64,000 nt of DNA from Archangium lansingense (GTDB lineage: Bacteria > Myxococcota > Myxococcia > Myxococcales > Myxococcaceae), in assembly GCF_026626635.1 (NCBI RefSeq), contig NZ_JAPNKA010000001.1:10834501-10898500 (forward strand). Direction: 5' to 3'. The notes beneath the pieces were generated by a model that saw nothing but the letters and a program-made list of their open reading frames with translations, made no database searches and had not been told where the DNA came from. Of the stretch, positions 17,995-26,565 are shown in pieces. The position numbers and the translations under genes are program-made. How positions within the stretch are numbered: the first letter of the stretch is position 1; every line of letters begins with the position of its first letter.

Positions 17995-18864
17995 TTACAG
18001 ACGCCGAGCGACGTCGACGAAAAGGCCTATGGCCACCGCCTTCATGTTCACTCCGGCCTGGCTGTAGAAGGCCGGGAGGGCCACGTAGGGAAAGACATCC
18101 AACCAGAAGCCGTTGATGTTGGTGTTGAAGCCCACGTTGAAACTGACCGGAACGGAGAAGGTGCCGGAGACGTCACTGAGCTCCCGGGCATTGAGCCCCG
18201 TGCCCAGCGCCACCAGGAAGTTGGGGTGAACCTGATAGTAGAAGGCCATCGGCGCCCGAAGACCGGCCCGCGTGACGCCGAGCGCACCGATAGGCCGCTG
18301 CGAGACACTGAAGGGAAGATAGGCCGCCACGTCCAGGCGGAAGCGCTCACCCAGCCGGAAGAACATGGGCACGCCCAGCTCGAAACCACCCAGCGGGCCC
18401 CCATCGGCGATGTTCGAGCGAAACAGAGCCCGAGTGCTCACGCTCAGCTCGAAGGGCTTGGACCGGATGATCTCCCGGGTCAACGCGAGCTCGGGGTTTC
18501 CGTAGCTGAATGCCGAGGCCAGCTTGAGGGGCGCGAAGACGGCATCCAGCATCCAGCCCGAGCCAAAGCCATACATCATCCCGATGTTCAAACCGATGCT
18601 CGTGCTCCCCTGGGGAGTCGAGGCCGGCGCAACGAGCAGGTGTGAATACGGCAACAGGGTCCGCTCGGGCAGGACCATCCGGCGCGCGGTGAAGGCCAGG
18701 AACGGCTTCGGCGCGGCGGGTGGCGGAGCAGCCGGCTCTTGCATGACGGGCTGTTGTGTCACTGGCTGCTGCGGGACCGGCTCCTGCGCATGCGACACAC
18801 CCGTGGATGCAGCAAGGGCCAGACCGGTGGCAAGCGCCACCAGCTTCTTCTGAAGCTCCAGCAT
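17995..18864 (-). CDS. Outer-membrane-type beta-barrel protein, unknown
   Basis: About 289 residues with a Sec signal peptide (cleavage near SHAQE) followed by a Pro/Gln spacer built on repeated QQPV units. The rest has alternating hydrophobic residues and Gly/Phe-rich strands (FELGVPMFFRLGERFRLDVAAYLPFSV; FNVGFNTNINGFWLDVFPY) suggesting a small outer-membrane barrel. The ATG at 18864 is preferred over 18873 because AGGGGG is 9 bases upstream. Function unknown; a porin-like or assembly-factor-like protein is only inference. No operon partner. Confidence 0.75.
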   Translation of the reverse strand: MLELQKKLVALATGLALAASTGVSHAQEPVPQQPVTQQPVMQEPAAPPPAAPKPFLAFTARRMVLPERTLLPYSHLLVAPASTPQGSTSIGLNIGMMYGFGSGWMLDAVFAPLKLASAFSYGNPELALTREIIRSKPFELSVSTRALFRSNIADGGPLGGFELGVPMFFRLGERFRLDVAAYLPFSVSQRPIGALGVTRAGLRAPMAFYYQVHPNFLVALGTGLNARELSDVSGTFSVPVSFNVGFNTNINGFWLDVFPYVALPAFYSQAGVNMKAVAIGLFVDVARRL

Positions 18865-18999
18865 GTGAGTCATCCCCCTGTGGCCCCAAACCGGAGGGGC
18901 TCGGCGCAGTCTAGACCCTGAGCCGTGCCACCCAGAAATGAGGCCCCCTTCCAGCCTCCTCGGGGAACGGCAAGCGCTCTCCGTCCGCCCGATTCTGAC

Positions 19000-19242
19000 T
19001 CACAGTGGGTTTGACAGAGCGGAGAGATCCAACCGCATGCCCTCGGCATCCCCTCCGGCGAAGCGGAAGAGGTCCATCGGCGAGCCCAGAGGCCACCTGC
19101 CCTCGAAGATGAGGAGGTGCAGGTTGTCATCCAGGGCGAACCCCATCCCCAGCGTGGGCAGGCCGAGCACCAGGGCCACGACGAGGGAGAGCCAGAGGGC
19201 TCGGGGGAACTCTAACCATCGCTTCGAAGAGGAATCATCCAT
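19000..19242 (-). pseudogene. Truncated membrane-protein gene, N-terminal fragment
   Basis: An 80-codon frame with one transmembrane helix (ALWLSLVVALVLGLPTLGMGF) followed by DDNLHLLIFEGRWPLGSPMDLF. This arrangement resembles the first ~80 residues of much larger myxobacterial multi-pass glycosyltransferase/TPR-type membrane proteins. The frame then stops and nothing in the next ~130 bases continues it. I read it as the stump of a deleted gene. It lies 51 bases downstream of nagA, same strand. A genuine small membrane protein cannot be excluded. Confidence 0.5.
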
Positions 19243-19293
19243 GGTGACGTGGCCACCGACAACGAGGCCAGGCCCCGGGTTCCCCGAAAAAGC

Positions 19294-20457
19294 TCAGTGC
19301 TGCTGCTGCTGACCGCCCACCCAGGTGGCAAGCACTGAGAGCTCCGCCCGGAGCAGCGTGAGATCGGCGCGATAGCCCGGCGCCACCCGACCCAGGTGTC
19401 CGTCCAACCCGAGGTAGCTCGCGGGATAGAGCGATGCCATGCGCAGACACTCCTCGAGAGGCAGCCCGAGAAGACGGACGCAGTTACGCACCGCCGACAC
19501 CATGTCGATATCGGCACCCGCCAGCGTCCCGTTCTCGGTCACCAGGCGGCCCTCGCGGCGCAGGATGGTGCGGCCATAGAGCGTGAACGAGGTCACCTCG
19601 GTTCCAACCGGAGGCATGGCGTCGGTGACCAGGAAGACCCGGCCGGGTGGCTTGACCCGCAAGAGCAGGCGCAGCATCGCCGGGTGGACGTGGATGCCAT
19701 CGGCGATGACACCGCACCACGCCTCGTCGGCCTCGAGGGCGGCCACCACGGGGCCCGGCTGACGACTCTGGGCGGGCGGCATGGCGTTGAACAGATGGGT
19801 GAAGCCCCGCACGCCAGCAACCAGGGCCTCACGCGTTCGTTCATAGGTCGCCGCCGTGTGGCCCGCCGAGAGCACCACCCCCGCCGAGGTGAGCCGCTGG
19901 ATGACAGCATCGTCCACACACTCGGGCGCCAACGTCACCACCAGGCGCCCGCCCTGCCCTGCCAGACGCGCCGGCAGAGCGCCCAGGTAGTCGAGGTCCC
20001 CGGCATCGGGCACGCGGATGAACCGCGACTCATGCACGCCCGGCCGTTCGCCACTGATGAAGGGTCCTTCCAGGTGGATGCCGAGAACCCCGCTGGCAGG
20101 ACGGGCCATGGCCTCGACGGCGGCCTCGCAGGCCTGACGCATCCTCCCCGGCTCGTCGGTGATGAAGGTGGGCAACAGTCCCGTGGTGCCAGAGCGCCGG
20201 GCTGCCGCCGCAATGGCGAGCGCAGCCTCGACCGTGGGCGTGTCATTGAACAGCACCCCGCCAGCCCCGTTGACCTGGGCATCGAGGAAGCCCGGCACCA
20301 GCAGCGCGTCCTCGGGCAACCTCTGAATCTGGGCATCGGTTGGTACTGCGTCCACAGGCACCACGGCGCGGATGCGCTCGCCCTCGACCACCACCGCATG
20401 ACCATCGAGCATCCGCTCACCGGTGAAGAGCCGTGCCCCAACCAGAACCTGTCTCAT
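19294..20457 (-). CDS. nagA: N-acetylglucosamine-6-phosphate deacetylase
   Basis: A 387-residue amidohydrolase that removes acetate from GlcNAc-6-phosphate, the first cytoplasmic step of amino-sugar use and cell-wall recycling. LVPGFLDAQVNGAGGVLFND, GIHLEGPFISGERPGVHE, SAGHTAAT, THLFNAMPP and VTDAMPPVG are the family's metal- and substrate-binding blocks. The ATG at 20457 overlaps the stop of the upstream SIS gene (TGATG), so the two are translationally coupled; the open extension upstream lies inside that gene. The C-terminus ends with four Gln and His. Confidence 0.95.
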   Translation of the reverse strand: MRQVLVGARLFTGERMLDGHAVVVEGERIRAVVPVDAVPTDAQIQRLPEDALLVPGFLDAQVNGAGGVLFNDTPTVEAALAIAAAARRSGTTGLLPTFITDEPGRMRQACEAAVEAMARPASGVLGIHLEGPFISGERPGVHESRFIRVPDAGDLDYLGALPARLAGQGGRLVVTLAPECVDDAVIQRLTSAGVVLSAGHTAATYERTREALVAGVRGFTHLFNAMPPAQSRQPGPVVAALEADEAWCGVIADGIHVHPAMLRLLLRVKPPGRVFLVTDAMPPVGTEVTSFTLYGRTILRREGRLVTENGTLAGADIDMVSAVRNCVRLLGLPLEECLRMASLYPASYLGLDGHLGRVAPGYRADLTLLRAELSVLATWVGGQQQQH

Positions 20458-21491
20458 CACACCGTCTCCGTCACCTTGCGCAGGTGGGCGGGAACATCCG
20501 GGTCCAGTCCGCGCGCCACCGCCAGCCGATGGACCGACATATAGAAGCTCTGCGCCTGGCACAGGGGCGCGATAACGCTCGGTACACCCGAAACCACTGG
20601 CAACGGCTCAGCCCCCGGCACCTCGAGCACCGAGAGAACATCCGCCCCCAACTCCACCATGCGGCGCACCACGCTCCGCGTGCCCTCGGCCGAGCTGTCC
20701 TCCTGCCCCAGGGCCAGCACGGGGAAACCGGGGCCAACCAGGGCGAGCGGACCGTGGATGACCTCGGCGGTGCTGAAGGCCTCCGCGTGCAACCGGCAGG
20801 TCTCCTTGAACTTCAGCGCCATCTCGAGTGCCGCACCAAGACCCATCCCCCGCCCGAGCACGAACAGGTTGCGCGCCTCCGTGAGCCGCTTGAGCGCCGG
20901 CCACCAATCCAACTCCCGCGCCGCCTCCAGCGCCCGCGGCAGCACCGAGACCGCATCCCGCAGCACCGACTCTCCGGACCAGTGCGCCACCAACTGCAGG
21001 AACGCAAGCCCTGAGAGGATATAGGACTTCGTGGCGGCGACGCTCTGCTCGGGGCCGGCGCACAGCGGCAGCCCGAGGTCGCACAGGGAGAACAGCGGAG
21101 AGTCCTCGTTGTTGACGAAGCCGAGGACCAGCGCGCCCCCCGCGCGAGCCGCTTCCGTCAGACGCAGAAGGTCGGGACTGCGGCCGGACTGCGAGACGGC
21201 AATGAAGAGGCACTCCCGCAGCTCGAGACCCCGGGTGTTGTAGACCGAGGCCACGCTCGGCCCCACCGAGGCCACGGCGCGCCCCAGGGTGGTCTCAATC
21301 AGGTACTTGCCGTAGCTGGCCGCGTGGTCGGAGCTGCCGCGCGCGCAGGTGACGACGAAACGCGGAGGCCGCTGACGCAACCGCTCACCCAGCTCGGCAA
21401 AGGCCGCCTCACAGCGGGAGATCTGCCTGCGTGCGGCCTCCGCCGACTGGGCGGCCTCGAGTGCCATGGCGGGAAGGGGGAGCGTGTTCAC
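20457..21491 (-). CDS. SIS-domain sugar isomerase, glucosamine-6-phosphate deaminase-like
   Basis: About 344 residues with two SIS domains and no glutaminase domain: CARGSSDHAASYGKYLIE, VSQSGRSPDLL, EQSVAATKSYI in the first, VLGRGMGLGAALEMALKFKETC and AEVIHGPLALV in the second. This is the GlmS isomerase half, typical of NagB-II/AgaS deaminases converting GlcN-6-P to fructose-6-P and ammonia. Direct coupling to nagA supports that. The start is uncertain: GTG at 21491 has GGAAGG abutting it, while ATG at 21467 has none. Confidence 0.88.
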   Translation of the reverse strand: MNTLPLPAMALEAAQSAEAARRQISRCEAAFAELGERLRQRPPRFVVTCARGSSDHAASYGKYLIETTLGRAVASVGPSVASVYNTRGLELRECLFIAVSQSGRSPDLLRLTEAARAGGALVLGFVNNEDSPLFSLCDLGLPLCAGPEQSVAATKSYILSGLAFLQLVAHWSGESVLRDAVSVLPRALEAARELDWWPALKRLTEARNLFVLGRGMGLGAALEMALKFKETCRLHAEAFSTAEVIHGPLALVGPGFPVLALGQEDSSAEGTRSVVRRMVELGADVLSVLEVPGAEPLPVVSGVPSVIAPLCQAQSFYMSVHRLAVARGLDPDVPAHLRKVTETV

Positions 21492-21548
21492 CCTTCCAAT
21501 GTAATACCCGCGGCTCCCCCGGGGAGACCCCACGGAGGAGAAGCGTGC

Positions 21549-23162
21549 TCAACGGCACACAGGCATCGAGGTCGCACCGGCGCTGGTGGCGAGGATATTG
21601 AGGAACTCGCTCGCCTGGGGCTCCTGTCCAACGGACCAGAGCGCGGACTCCGCCCAGCACTGCACCCAGGGGGTGCTCCAGTCCGCCGGGAGCGTGTTGC
21701 ACTGGCTCCGGCGCCAGGCCCCGCGAGCCTCGGCGTCCCGCTTCACCGCCGCCACCACGTAGGGCGTGAGCTGCGAGACGAAGGCATCCGCATAGGCCTG
21801 CTCGTTCGGAACCACCAGCGGATCCGCCGAGAGCCCGGCGGGCCTGAAGCCCACATGCTCCTCGTCCTGGAAGCGCAGCGAGCCCGCGCCCCCGGAAGGC
21901 TCACTGGACGGCGTGCTCGACTGGAGCGTGAAGCGGTAGTCCGACGACCACTGGTAGCTGAACACGGAGTAGGTGAAGGTGTCGTGCACGTCCTCGAGCA
22001 CCGTCTCGGGGGTGTCGGACAGGTTCTGGCGCGCCGCGGAGAGCTCACTGGAGCAGCTCACGTACTCGTCAGCGGCCTTGTCGGCCTCCTCGCAGGCGGT
22101 CTTCTTGTCGGAGGGCTTGGGGCAGCCGACACAGCTCGCCTCGTGCGAGTGCTTCTCGCTCTCACACTCGGCCGCCTTCTTCTCCTTCTCCTTCTCGGCC
22201 CGCCTGAGGGCGCGCTCGGCGTGCTCGACGCGCTCCTGAGCCCTGTCGTACTCGGGATTGGAGACCTGCCGCGTGCCACTGATGTAATCCAGATTCTGCA
22301 CGTCCTCGGAGACCGTCTGCACGGCGCGCTGGATGAGCGCATCCACCCAGACCTGGAACACATCCGGCTGGCCGGGCTGCGTTCCGGTGGACGCTACGCA
22401 CCGCGCCCAGGAGGGCAACTTCGAGGACATGCGCTCACACAGGTCGGAGAGGCTGTTGGCGATCCGGGGCGACATCCTGCCGTCGAGGTGGGTCAGGACG
22501 GGGATGGAACTCTGGACGAGGAAGCTCTGGCGGGCCTGCTGGGTCCGCGAGGCCGTCTCGGAGCCGGGAGAGAGGCACTGCGCCGTGGACATCAGCACGG
22601 TGGAGGCACCGTGCGAGCTCTCGTTCCGCGCGGTGGTGGCGAGCTCCGCGAAGCGTGCGGCGAGCCGAGCCGCGCTCTCCGTGATCAGCGTCTGGTAGCT
22701 GGTGACGGGGAGCTGGTGACCACGGGACTGGAGACAGGCCAGACCAGCCACGGCCGTGCTCAGCGGGCCCTCCGCCTGCCATTTGGAGCAGCGCTCCACG
22801 TGGAGCTTGCTGGCCTTCACGAGCAGCGCATTCACTTCAACGTGGTCAGGAATGAGATCCTTGGCGGCCACGAGCGGAGGGAGGCACCGGTCGAGCTCCC
22901 CCGCCTCGCAGGGAGGGCGCGCGGACTCGAGGGCCTGGTCCGTCGCCTTCTGCGCGAAGATGGGGAAGCGGCCACACGCGTCCTTGTCATCGGGGGCGGC
23001 GGCACAGGCACTCCGGTAGGCCCGGGCAGCGGTCATGAAGTCACCGCGCACCGCCGCCTCCTTGGCCTGGGCCATGGCCTCACGGTACGCGGTGTTACAG
23101 CCACTCGAGGCCACGAGCACGAAGAGCAGGGAGAAGCGCGAAATCAGGGGATGGGAACGCAT
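21549..23162 (-). CDS. Large lipoprotein of unknown function
   Basis: A 537-residue predicted lipoprotein: signal segment FSLLFVLVASSGC with the acceptor Cys near residue 22. Residues ~25-120 resemble TPR-like helical units (AKEAAVRGDFMTAARAYRSA; ADDKD..CGRF). A coiled coil follows at about residues 305-345 (YDRAQERVEHAERALRRAEK). Many Cys residues suggest disulfides. No catalytic motif seen. I chose the ATG at 23162 because the signal peptide begins there; a start ten codons upstream is open. It stands alone, 57 bases upstream of the SIS gene. Confidence 0.75.
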   Translation of the reverse strand: MRSHPLISRFSLLFVLVASSGCNTAYREAMAQAKEAAVRGDFMTAARAYRSACAAAPDDKDACGRFPIFAQKATDQALESARPPCEAGELDRCLPPLVAAKDLIPDHVEVNALLVKASKLHVERCSKWQAEGPLSTAVAGLACLQSRGHQLPVTSYQTLITESAARLAARFAELATTARNESSHGASTVLMSTAQCLSPGSETASRTQQARQSFLVQSSIPVLTHLDGRMSPRIANSLSDLCERMSSKLPSWARCVASTGTQPGQPDVFQVWVDALIQRAVQTVSEDVQNLDYISGTRQVSNPEYDRAQERVEHAERALRRAEKEKEKKAAECESEKHSHEASCVGCPKPSDKKTACEEADKAADEYVSCSSELSAARQNLSDTPETVLEDVHDTFTYSVFSYQWSSDYRFTLQSSTPSSEPSGGAGSLRFQDEEHVGFRPAGLSADPLVVPNEQAYADAFVSQLTPYVVAAVKRDAEARGAWRRSQCNTLPADWSTPWVQCWAESALWSVGQEPQASEFLNILATSAGATSMPVCR

Positions 23163-23253
23163 GGGGCAGTAGGACGCGAGCAAGAGAACCAATGAGCAGA
23201 GCCGTGGACGTGGGCTCTGGCCATTTATTCAGGGACGTGGCCCAGAAACCGGC

Positions 23254-24222
23254 TTACCCCTTGTCCAGCACGCCGCTCCGGTAGTCCTGGATGGCCCGTT
23301 GGATCTCCGCCTCGGTGTTCATGACGAAAGGACCGCGCTGGACGATGGGCTCCCGAAGCGGACTGGCTGCGGCAACGAGCACCGCGCTCCGCTGGTTCGT
23401 CGCGCGAATACGGAGCCGCTTGCCCGGACCGAAGATGGCGAGGTTGCCCGAACGCACCGGCTTCGTCTTCGCCTCCGGACCGAAGCTGACCTCACCGTTG
23501 TAGACGAACGCGAAGGACGTGTGCCCCTCCGGCAGCTCGAGCTCGAAGGGCTGGTCATCCTCCAACGTCAGGGTGAGGAGGGTTGGCTGAGTCGGGCGCT
23601 CGCGCACGGGGCCCGCGAGACCGTTCGGCGCGCCAGCAATGACCCGCATCCTGCTCCCCGCGGACGAGAGCATCGACTCAGCGAGCCGCTCCGGCCCGAG
23701 GTCCTGATAGAACACAGGACACATCTTCTCCTTCGCCGGCAGGTTGAGCCAGAGCTGGAAGCCAGACATCAGCCCCTGCACCTGCTCCGGCATCTCGGAG
23801 TGGATGATGCCTCGCCCCGCTGTCATCCACTGAGAGCCTCCACCCCGGATGAGCCCCGAGTTCCCCTGGCTGTCCCGATGGCGCATCTGCCCATCGAGCA
23901 TCACCGTCACCGTCTCGAACCCGCGGTGCGGATGGGACGGGAAACCAGCGATGTACGCGTTCGGATCATCCGAGTGGAAGCGGTCGAGCATCAAGAACGG
24001 ATCAAGGTTGCGCAGCGCGGACTGCCCGATGACGCGCGTTAGCTGCACGCCCGCCCCGTCCGTCGTCGGGACGCCCGCCAACGTCTGCACCACGGTCCGG
24101 TCGGACGTGGGAATGTAGGCGGGAGCCTGTGACGCGGACTCCGCTCCGGAGCGGCAGCCCACCGCCATGGCCACCGTTGCCAGCATTGAATCGCGGAGGA
24201 ACTGTCGGCGCGTCGTTCTCAT
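23254..24222 (-). CDS. Pirin-family protein with Tat/lipoprotein signal
   Basis: A 322-residue pirin. The bicupin metal site is visible: FPSHPHRGFETVTVML (two His) and GRGIIHSEMPEQ (His and Glu). Pirins are Fe-binding cupins, usually cytoplasmic quercetinase-like or redox regulators. This one starts MRTTRRQFLRDSML with a twin-arginine motif and a hydrophobic stretch ending AVGC, suggesting Tat export and lipidation. The start at 24222 puts the Tat motif at the N-terminus. It diverges from the DUF1697 gene with 49 bases between starts. Confidence 0.88.
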   Translation of the reverse strand: MRTTRRQFLRDSMLATVAMAVGCRSGAESASQAPAYIPTSDRTVVQTLAGVPTTDGAGVQLTRVIGQSALRNLDPFLMLDRFHSDDPNAYIAGFPSHPHRGFETVTVMLDGQMRHRDSQGNSGLIRGGGSQWMTAGRGIIHSEMPEQVQGLMSGFQLWLNLPAKEKMCPVFYQDLGPERLAESMLSSAGSRMRVIAGAPNGLAGPVRERPTQPTLLTLTLEDDQPFELELPEGHTSFAFVYNGEVSFGPEAKTKPVRSGNLAIFGPGKRLRIRATNQRSAVLVAAASPLREPIVQRGPFVMNTEAEIQRAIQDYRSGVLDKG

Positions 24223-24271
24223 GGATGGAGGGATGATAGCGCAGGTCCCGCGTGTGCTAGGACCCCCCCTC

Positions 24272-24811
24272 ATGGCCAGGTATGTCGCGCTGCTGCGCGG
24301 AATCAACGTCGGTGGGAACAAGAAGGTCCCGATGGCGCAGCTCCGGGAGCTGATGGAAGGGCTCGGCTACACCGACGTCGCCACGCTCCTCCAGAGCGGC
24401 AACGCCGTGTTCACGAGCAAGGAGAAGAACCCGGCGAAGGTCATCCAGCAGCTCGAGACGGCCATTGCCAAGGAGTTCGGCTTCGAGGTCTCCGTCGTCC
24501 TCCGGACGAGGGACGAGCTGGCCGCCGTCATCAAGGCGAACCCCCTTCCTGGTGCCGAGGACGCTCCCTCCCAGTTCCTGGTGACGTTTCTGTCCGACGT
24601 ACCGGAGCCGAAGCGGCTCGAGGCGATCGATCCAGCGGCATACCTGCCGGACGAGTTCCGCCTGGTCGGGCGCGAGATCTACGCCCGCTTTCCAAAGGGC
24701 ATCGGGGAATCGAAGCTGGCCACCGTGCTCACCGGAACGCGCCTGGGAGTCACCCCGACCGCCCGCAACTGGAACACGGTCACGAAGCTCCTGGAGCTCG
24801 CCGACCGCTGA
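24272..24811 (+). CDS. DUF1697 family protein
   Basis: A 179-residue cytoplasmic protein, normal DUF1697 length. MARYVALLRGINVGGNKKVPM, LRELMEGLGYTDVATLLQSGNAVF and the C-terminal TARNWNTVTKLLEL are the family's signature segments. Molecular function is unknown for the family. The start is the ATG at 24272 where the conserved region begins; earlier in-frame starts lie in the divergent pirin gene. A hairpin 7 bases after the stop probably ends transcription. Confidence 0.93.
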   Translation: MARYVALLRGINVGGNKKVPMAQLRELMEGLGYTDVATLLQSGNAVFTSKEKNPAKVIQQLETAIAKEFGFEVSVVLRTRDELAAVIKANPLPGAEDAPSQFLVTFLSDVPEPKRLEAIDPAAYLPDEFRLVGREIYARFPKGIGESKLATVLTGTRLGVTPTARNWNTVTKLLELADR

Positions 24812-24818
24812 GGCCGGG

Positions 24819-24854
24819 AGGCACCCGAGAGCCGAGGCGCGCCCTCGGGTGCCT
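24819..24854 (+). terminator. Hairpin between DUF1697 and DUF3060 genes
   Basis: An 11-bp perfect stem (AGGCACCCGAG / CTCGGGTGCCT) with a 14-base loop between two converging genes. It could end transcription in both directions. No T-run on either side. Confidence 0.55.
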
Positions 24855-24882
24855 GTTCCGCTCCAGCCGAAGCGCCCAGGGC

Positions 24883-25410
24883 TCAGCGCGCCTGCGACAC
24901 CTTGTTGTTGGTGCCGGTGCGGCTCACCTTGGGCTTCTTGCCACCCACGGCCCGCTTCCAGGTGACCGTGTTGTCGGCGCCCTCCACGCTGATGGCGGCG
25001 ACGGCCTCCGCCTTCACCGTGTTGCTGGCACCCTCCACGCTCACGCTCTTGCACTCACCCGTCAGCGTGATCTCGTTGCCGCTGCCGCTGATGCTCACCG
25101 CGGTCTTCGGCGAGCAACGGTGCGTCTCCTGACTGCCCGTACCCGAGATCTCGATCTGCGCGTCGCCCGACTTCTCCTCGCCCTGCTCGCTCGCGCTTTC
25201 CTCGTCGCCCTGTGCCTCCACCTCGGTACCACCCGTCCGGACGCGCGTCCCGGAGCTACCGGTCTTCACCTCGGTGTCGCCCGTCTTGACCTCCACGTTG
25301 CCGTTGCCCACCTTCACGGACGTACGGCCCTGCGCTGCGCCCATGGCCGGAGCCAGCAGAAGACTCGCGAGCACACCCGACAAAACCGTTCCACGAACGA
25401 ACTTCGACAT
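24883..25410 (-). CDS. Secreted DUF3060 protein
   Basis: A 175-residue exported protein. The signal peptide (VLASLLLAPAMGAAQG) is followed by a repetitive Val/Lys/Thr/Gly segment (VGNGNVEVKTGDTEVKTGSS) and an acidic stretch. The DUF3060 part has repeating short strands with Asn-Thr/Glu turns (ISGSGNEITLTGECKSVSVE; SNTVKAEAVAAISVEGADNT), giving a small beta-helix-like fold. Start at 25410 has GGAGGGG upstream. Function unknown; surface or periplasmic location inferred. Confidence 0.85.
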   Translation of the reverse strand: MSKFVRGTVLSGVLASLLLAPAMGAAQGRTSVKVGNGNVEVKTGDTEVKTGSSGTRVRTGGTEVEAQGDEESASEQGEEKSGDAQIEISGTGSQETHRCSPKTAVSISGSGNEITLTGECKSVSVEGASNTVKAEAVAAISVEGADNTVTWKRAVGGKKPKVSRTGTNNKVSQAR

Positions 25411-25527
25411 TGCACCCCTCCGTATGACGATGTCCTGAGACATGTGTCACGAAGGCCGGGGAGGGCCTCCGCTGGCGGCGCAATCAACACGCACCGTTCG
25501 TGAAGTGCAAGACCGTTGCGTCATTCC

Positions 25528-25959
25528 TCAATCACGCTCGTAGAAGCTTCCCTTGAGAAGACACGTCACCGCACGCCTGCTCGCCTCGAAGTGGGGCTCG
25601 GGAAGCCGGCGCGGATCGAACCAGCTCCAGCCCACGCACTTGTCGGACTCCATGACCCGGGGCTCTCCCCGGAACTGGTTCGTGTAGAGGATGACCGAGA
25701 CGTGGTGCTTGCCGGTCTGCCCGAAGGTCTCGAGGTTGTTGGTGACGGCGATGACCCTCGGGTCGATCAACTCCAGACCGGTCTCCTCCTGGACCTCTCG
25801 GATGGCGCCCTGCTCGAAGGTCTCGCCCGTCTCCAGCAGCCCGCCAGGAATGGAGTAATAGCCCTCCTGAAAACCTTTGCGCTGGCCCAGGAGGATCTCC
25901 TCCCCTCGTTGGATGATGACCCCCAGCCCGACGGACGGACGCTCCGGTTTCCCGCTCAT
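25528..25959 (-). CDS. NUDIX hydrolase
   Basis: A 143-residue NUDIX protein. The Nudix box runs from GGLLETGETFEQGAIREV to QEETGLEL, with the expected G-x5-E-x7-RE-x2-EE-x-G-U residues, so it should cleave a nucleoside diphosphate linked to some group. VGLGVIIQRGEEILLGQRKG upstream of the box is like MutT/8-oxo or ADP-ribose-type enzymes; the substrate cannot be told. No clear partner; the DUF1428 gene lies 80 bases upstream on the same strand. Confidence 0.93.
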   Translation of the reverse strand: MSGKPERPSVGLGVIIQRGEEILLGQRKGFQEGYYSIPGGLLETGETFEQGAIREVQEETGLELIDPRVIAVTNNLETFGQTGKHHVSVILYTNQFRGEPRVMESDKCVGWSWFDPRRLPEPHFEASRRAVTCLLKGSFYERD

Positions 25960-26039
25960 TTATTCATCTCACCTAATAGGTGGGAAGGCCGCCCGGACAC
26001 GGTGAAGAGGCGAGCGGTCTTCCCTGGGAGTCGAGCCGC

Positions 26040-26399
26040 TCAACGCTCGACGATCGTCTTGAAGCCGCCGTAGACCATCCGCTTGCTGTCGAAGGGCATG
26101 TCCTTCGGGCTCATCATGGAGGACAGGCGAGGGTCCGCCATGACCTTCTTGTTGACGCGGTCGCGATGAGCGCGCGACTTGAACACGATCCACGAGAACA
26201 CCACGGTCTCGTTCGGCTTGAGCTTGACGCTCTGCGGGAACGACGTGAGCTTTCCCGGCTTCACATCGTCAGCAACGCACTCGATGTACTCGAGTGCACC
26301 GTGTTCCATCCAGATCTTCCCCGCCTTCTGCGACATGCGGCGATAGGCCTGCACGTTGTCCTTGGGTACCGGCAGGATGAAACCGTCAACGTATTTCAT
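26040..26399 (-). CDS. DUF1428 family protein
   Basis: A 119-residue cytoplasmic protein, typical length for DUF1428 (ferredoxin-like dimeric alpha-beta barrel). MKYVDGFILPVP, WMEHGALEYIECVADDV, VVFSWIVFKSRAHRDRVN and MPFDSKRMVYGGFK are the family hallmarks. AGGAGGACT right before the ATG is a strong ribosome site. Function of the family is unknown. Confidence 0.94.
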   Translation of the reverse strand: MKYVDGFILPVPKDNVQAYRRMSQKAGKIWMEHGALEYIECVADDVKPGKLTSFPQSVKLKPNETVVFSWIVFKSRAHRDRVNKKVMADPRLSSMMSPKDMPFDSKRMVYGGFKTIVER

Positions 26400-26565
26400 G
26401 AGTCCTCCTGGACCATCGCTGTGAGCTCCAAAACGTGTTCCAGGCGCGCTGACCGCTCAAGCACTCCCGATTTCGTTCATCGCTTTTCGAGCACAATTTT
26501 TTCGCTTCGCGCGCAACCTTGCGCCCCCTTCCGTGTTGGAGGCTCCATTCACGGAGGAATTTAGA

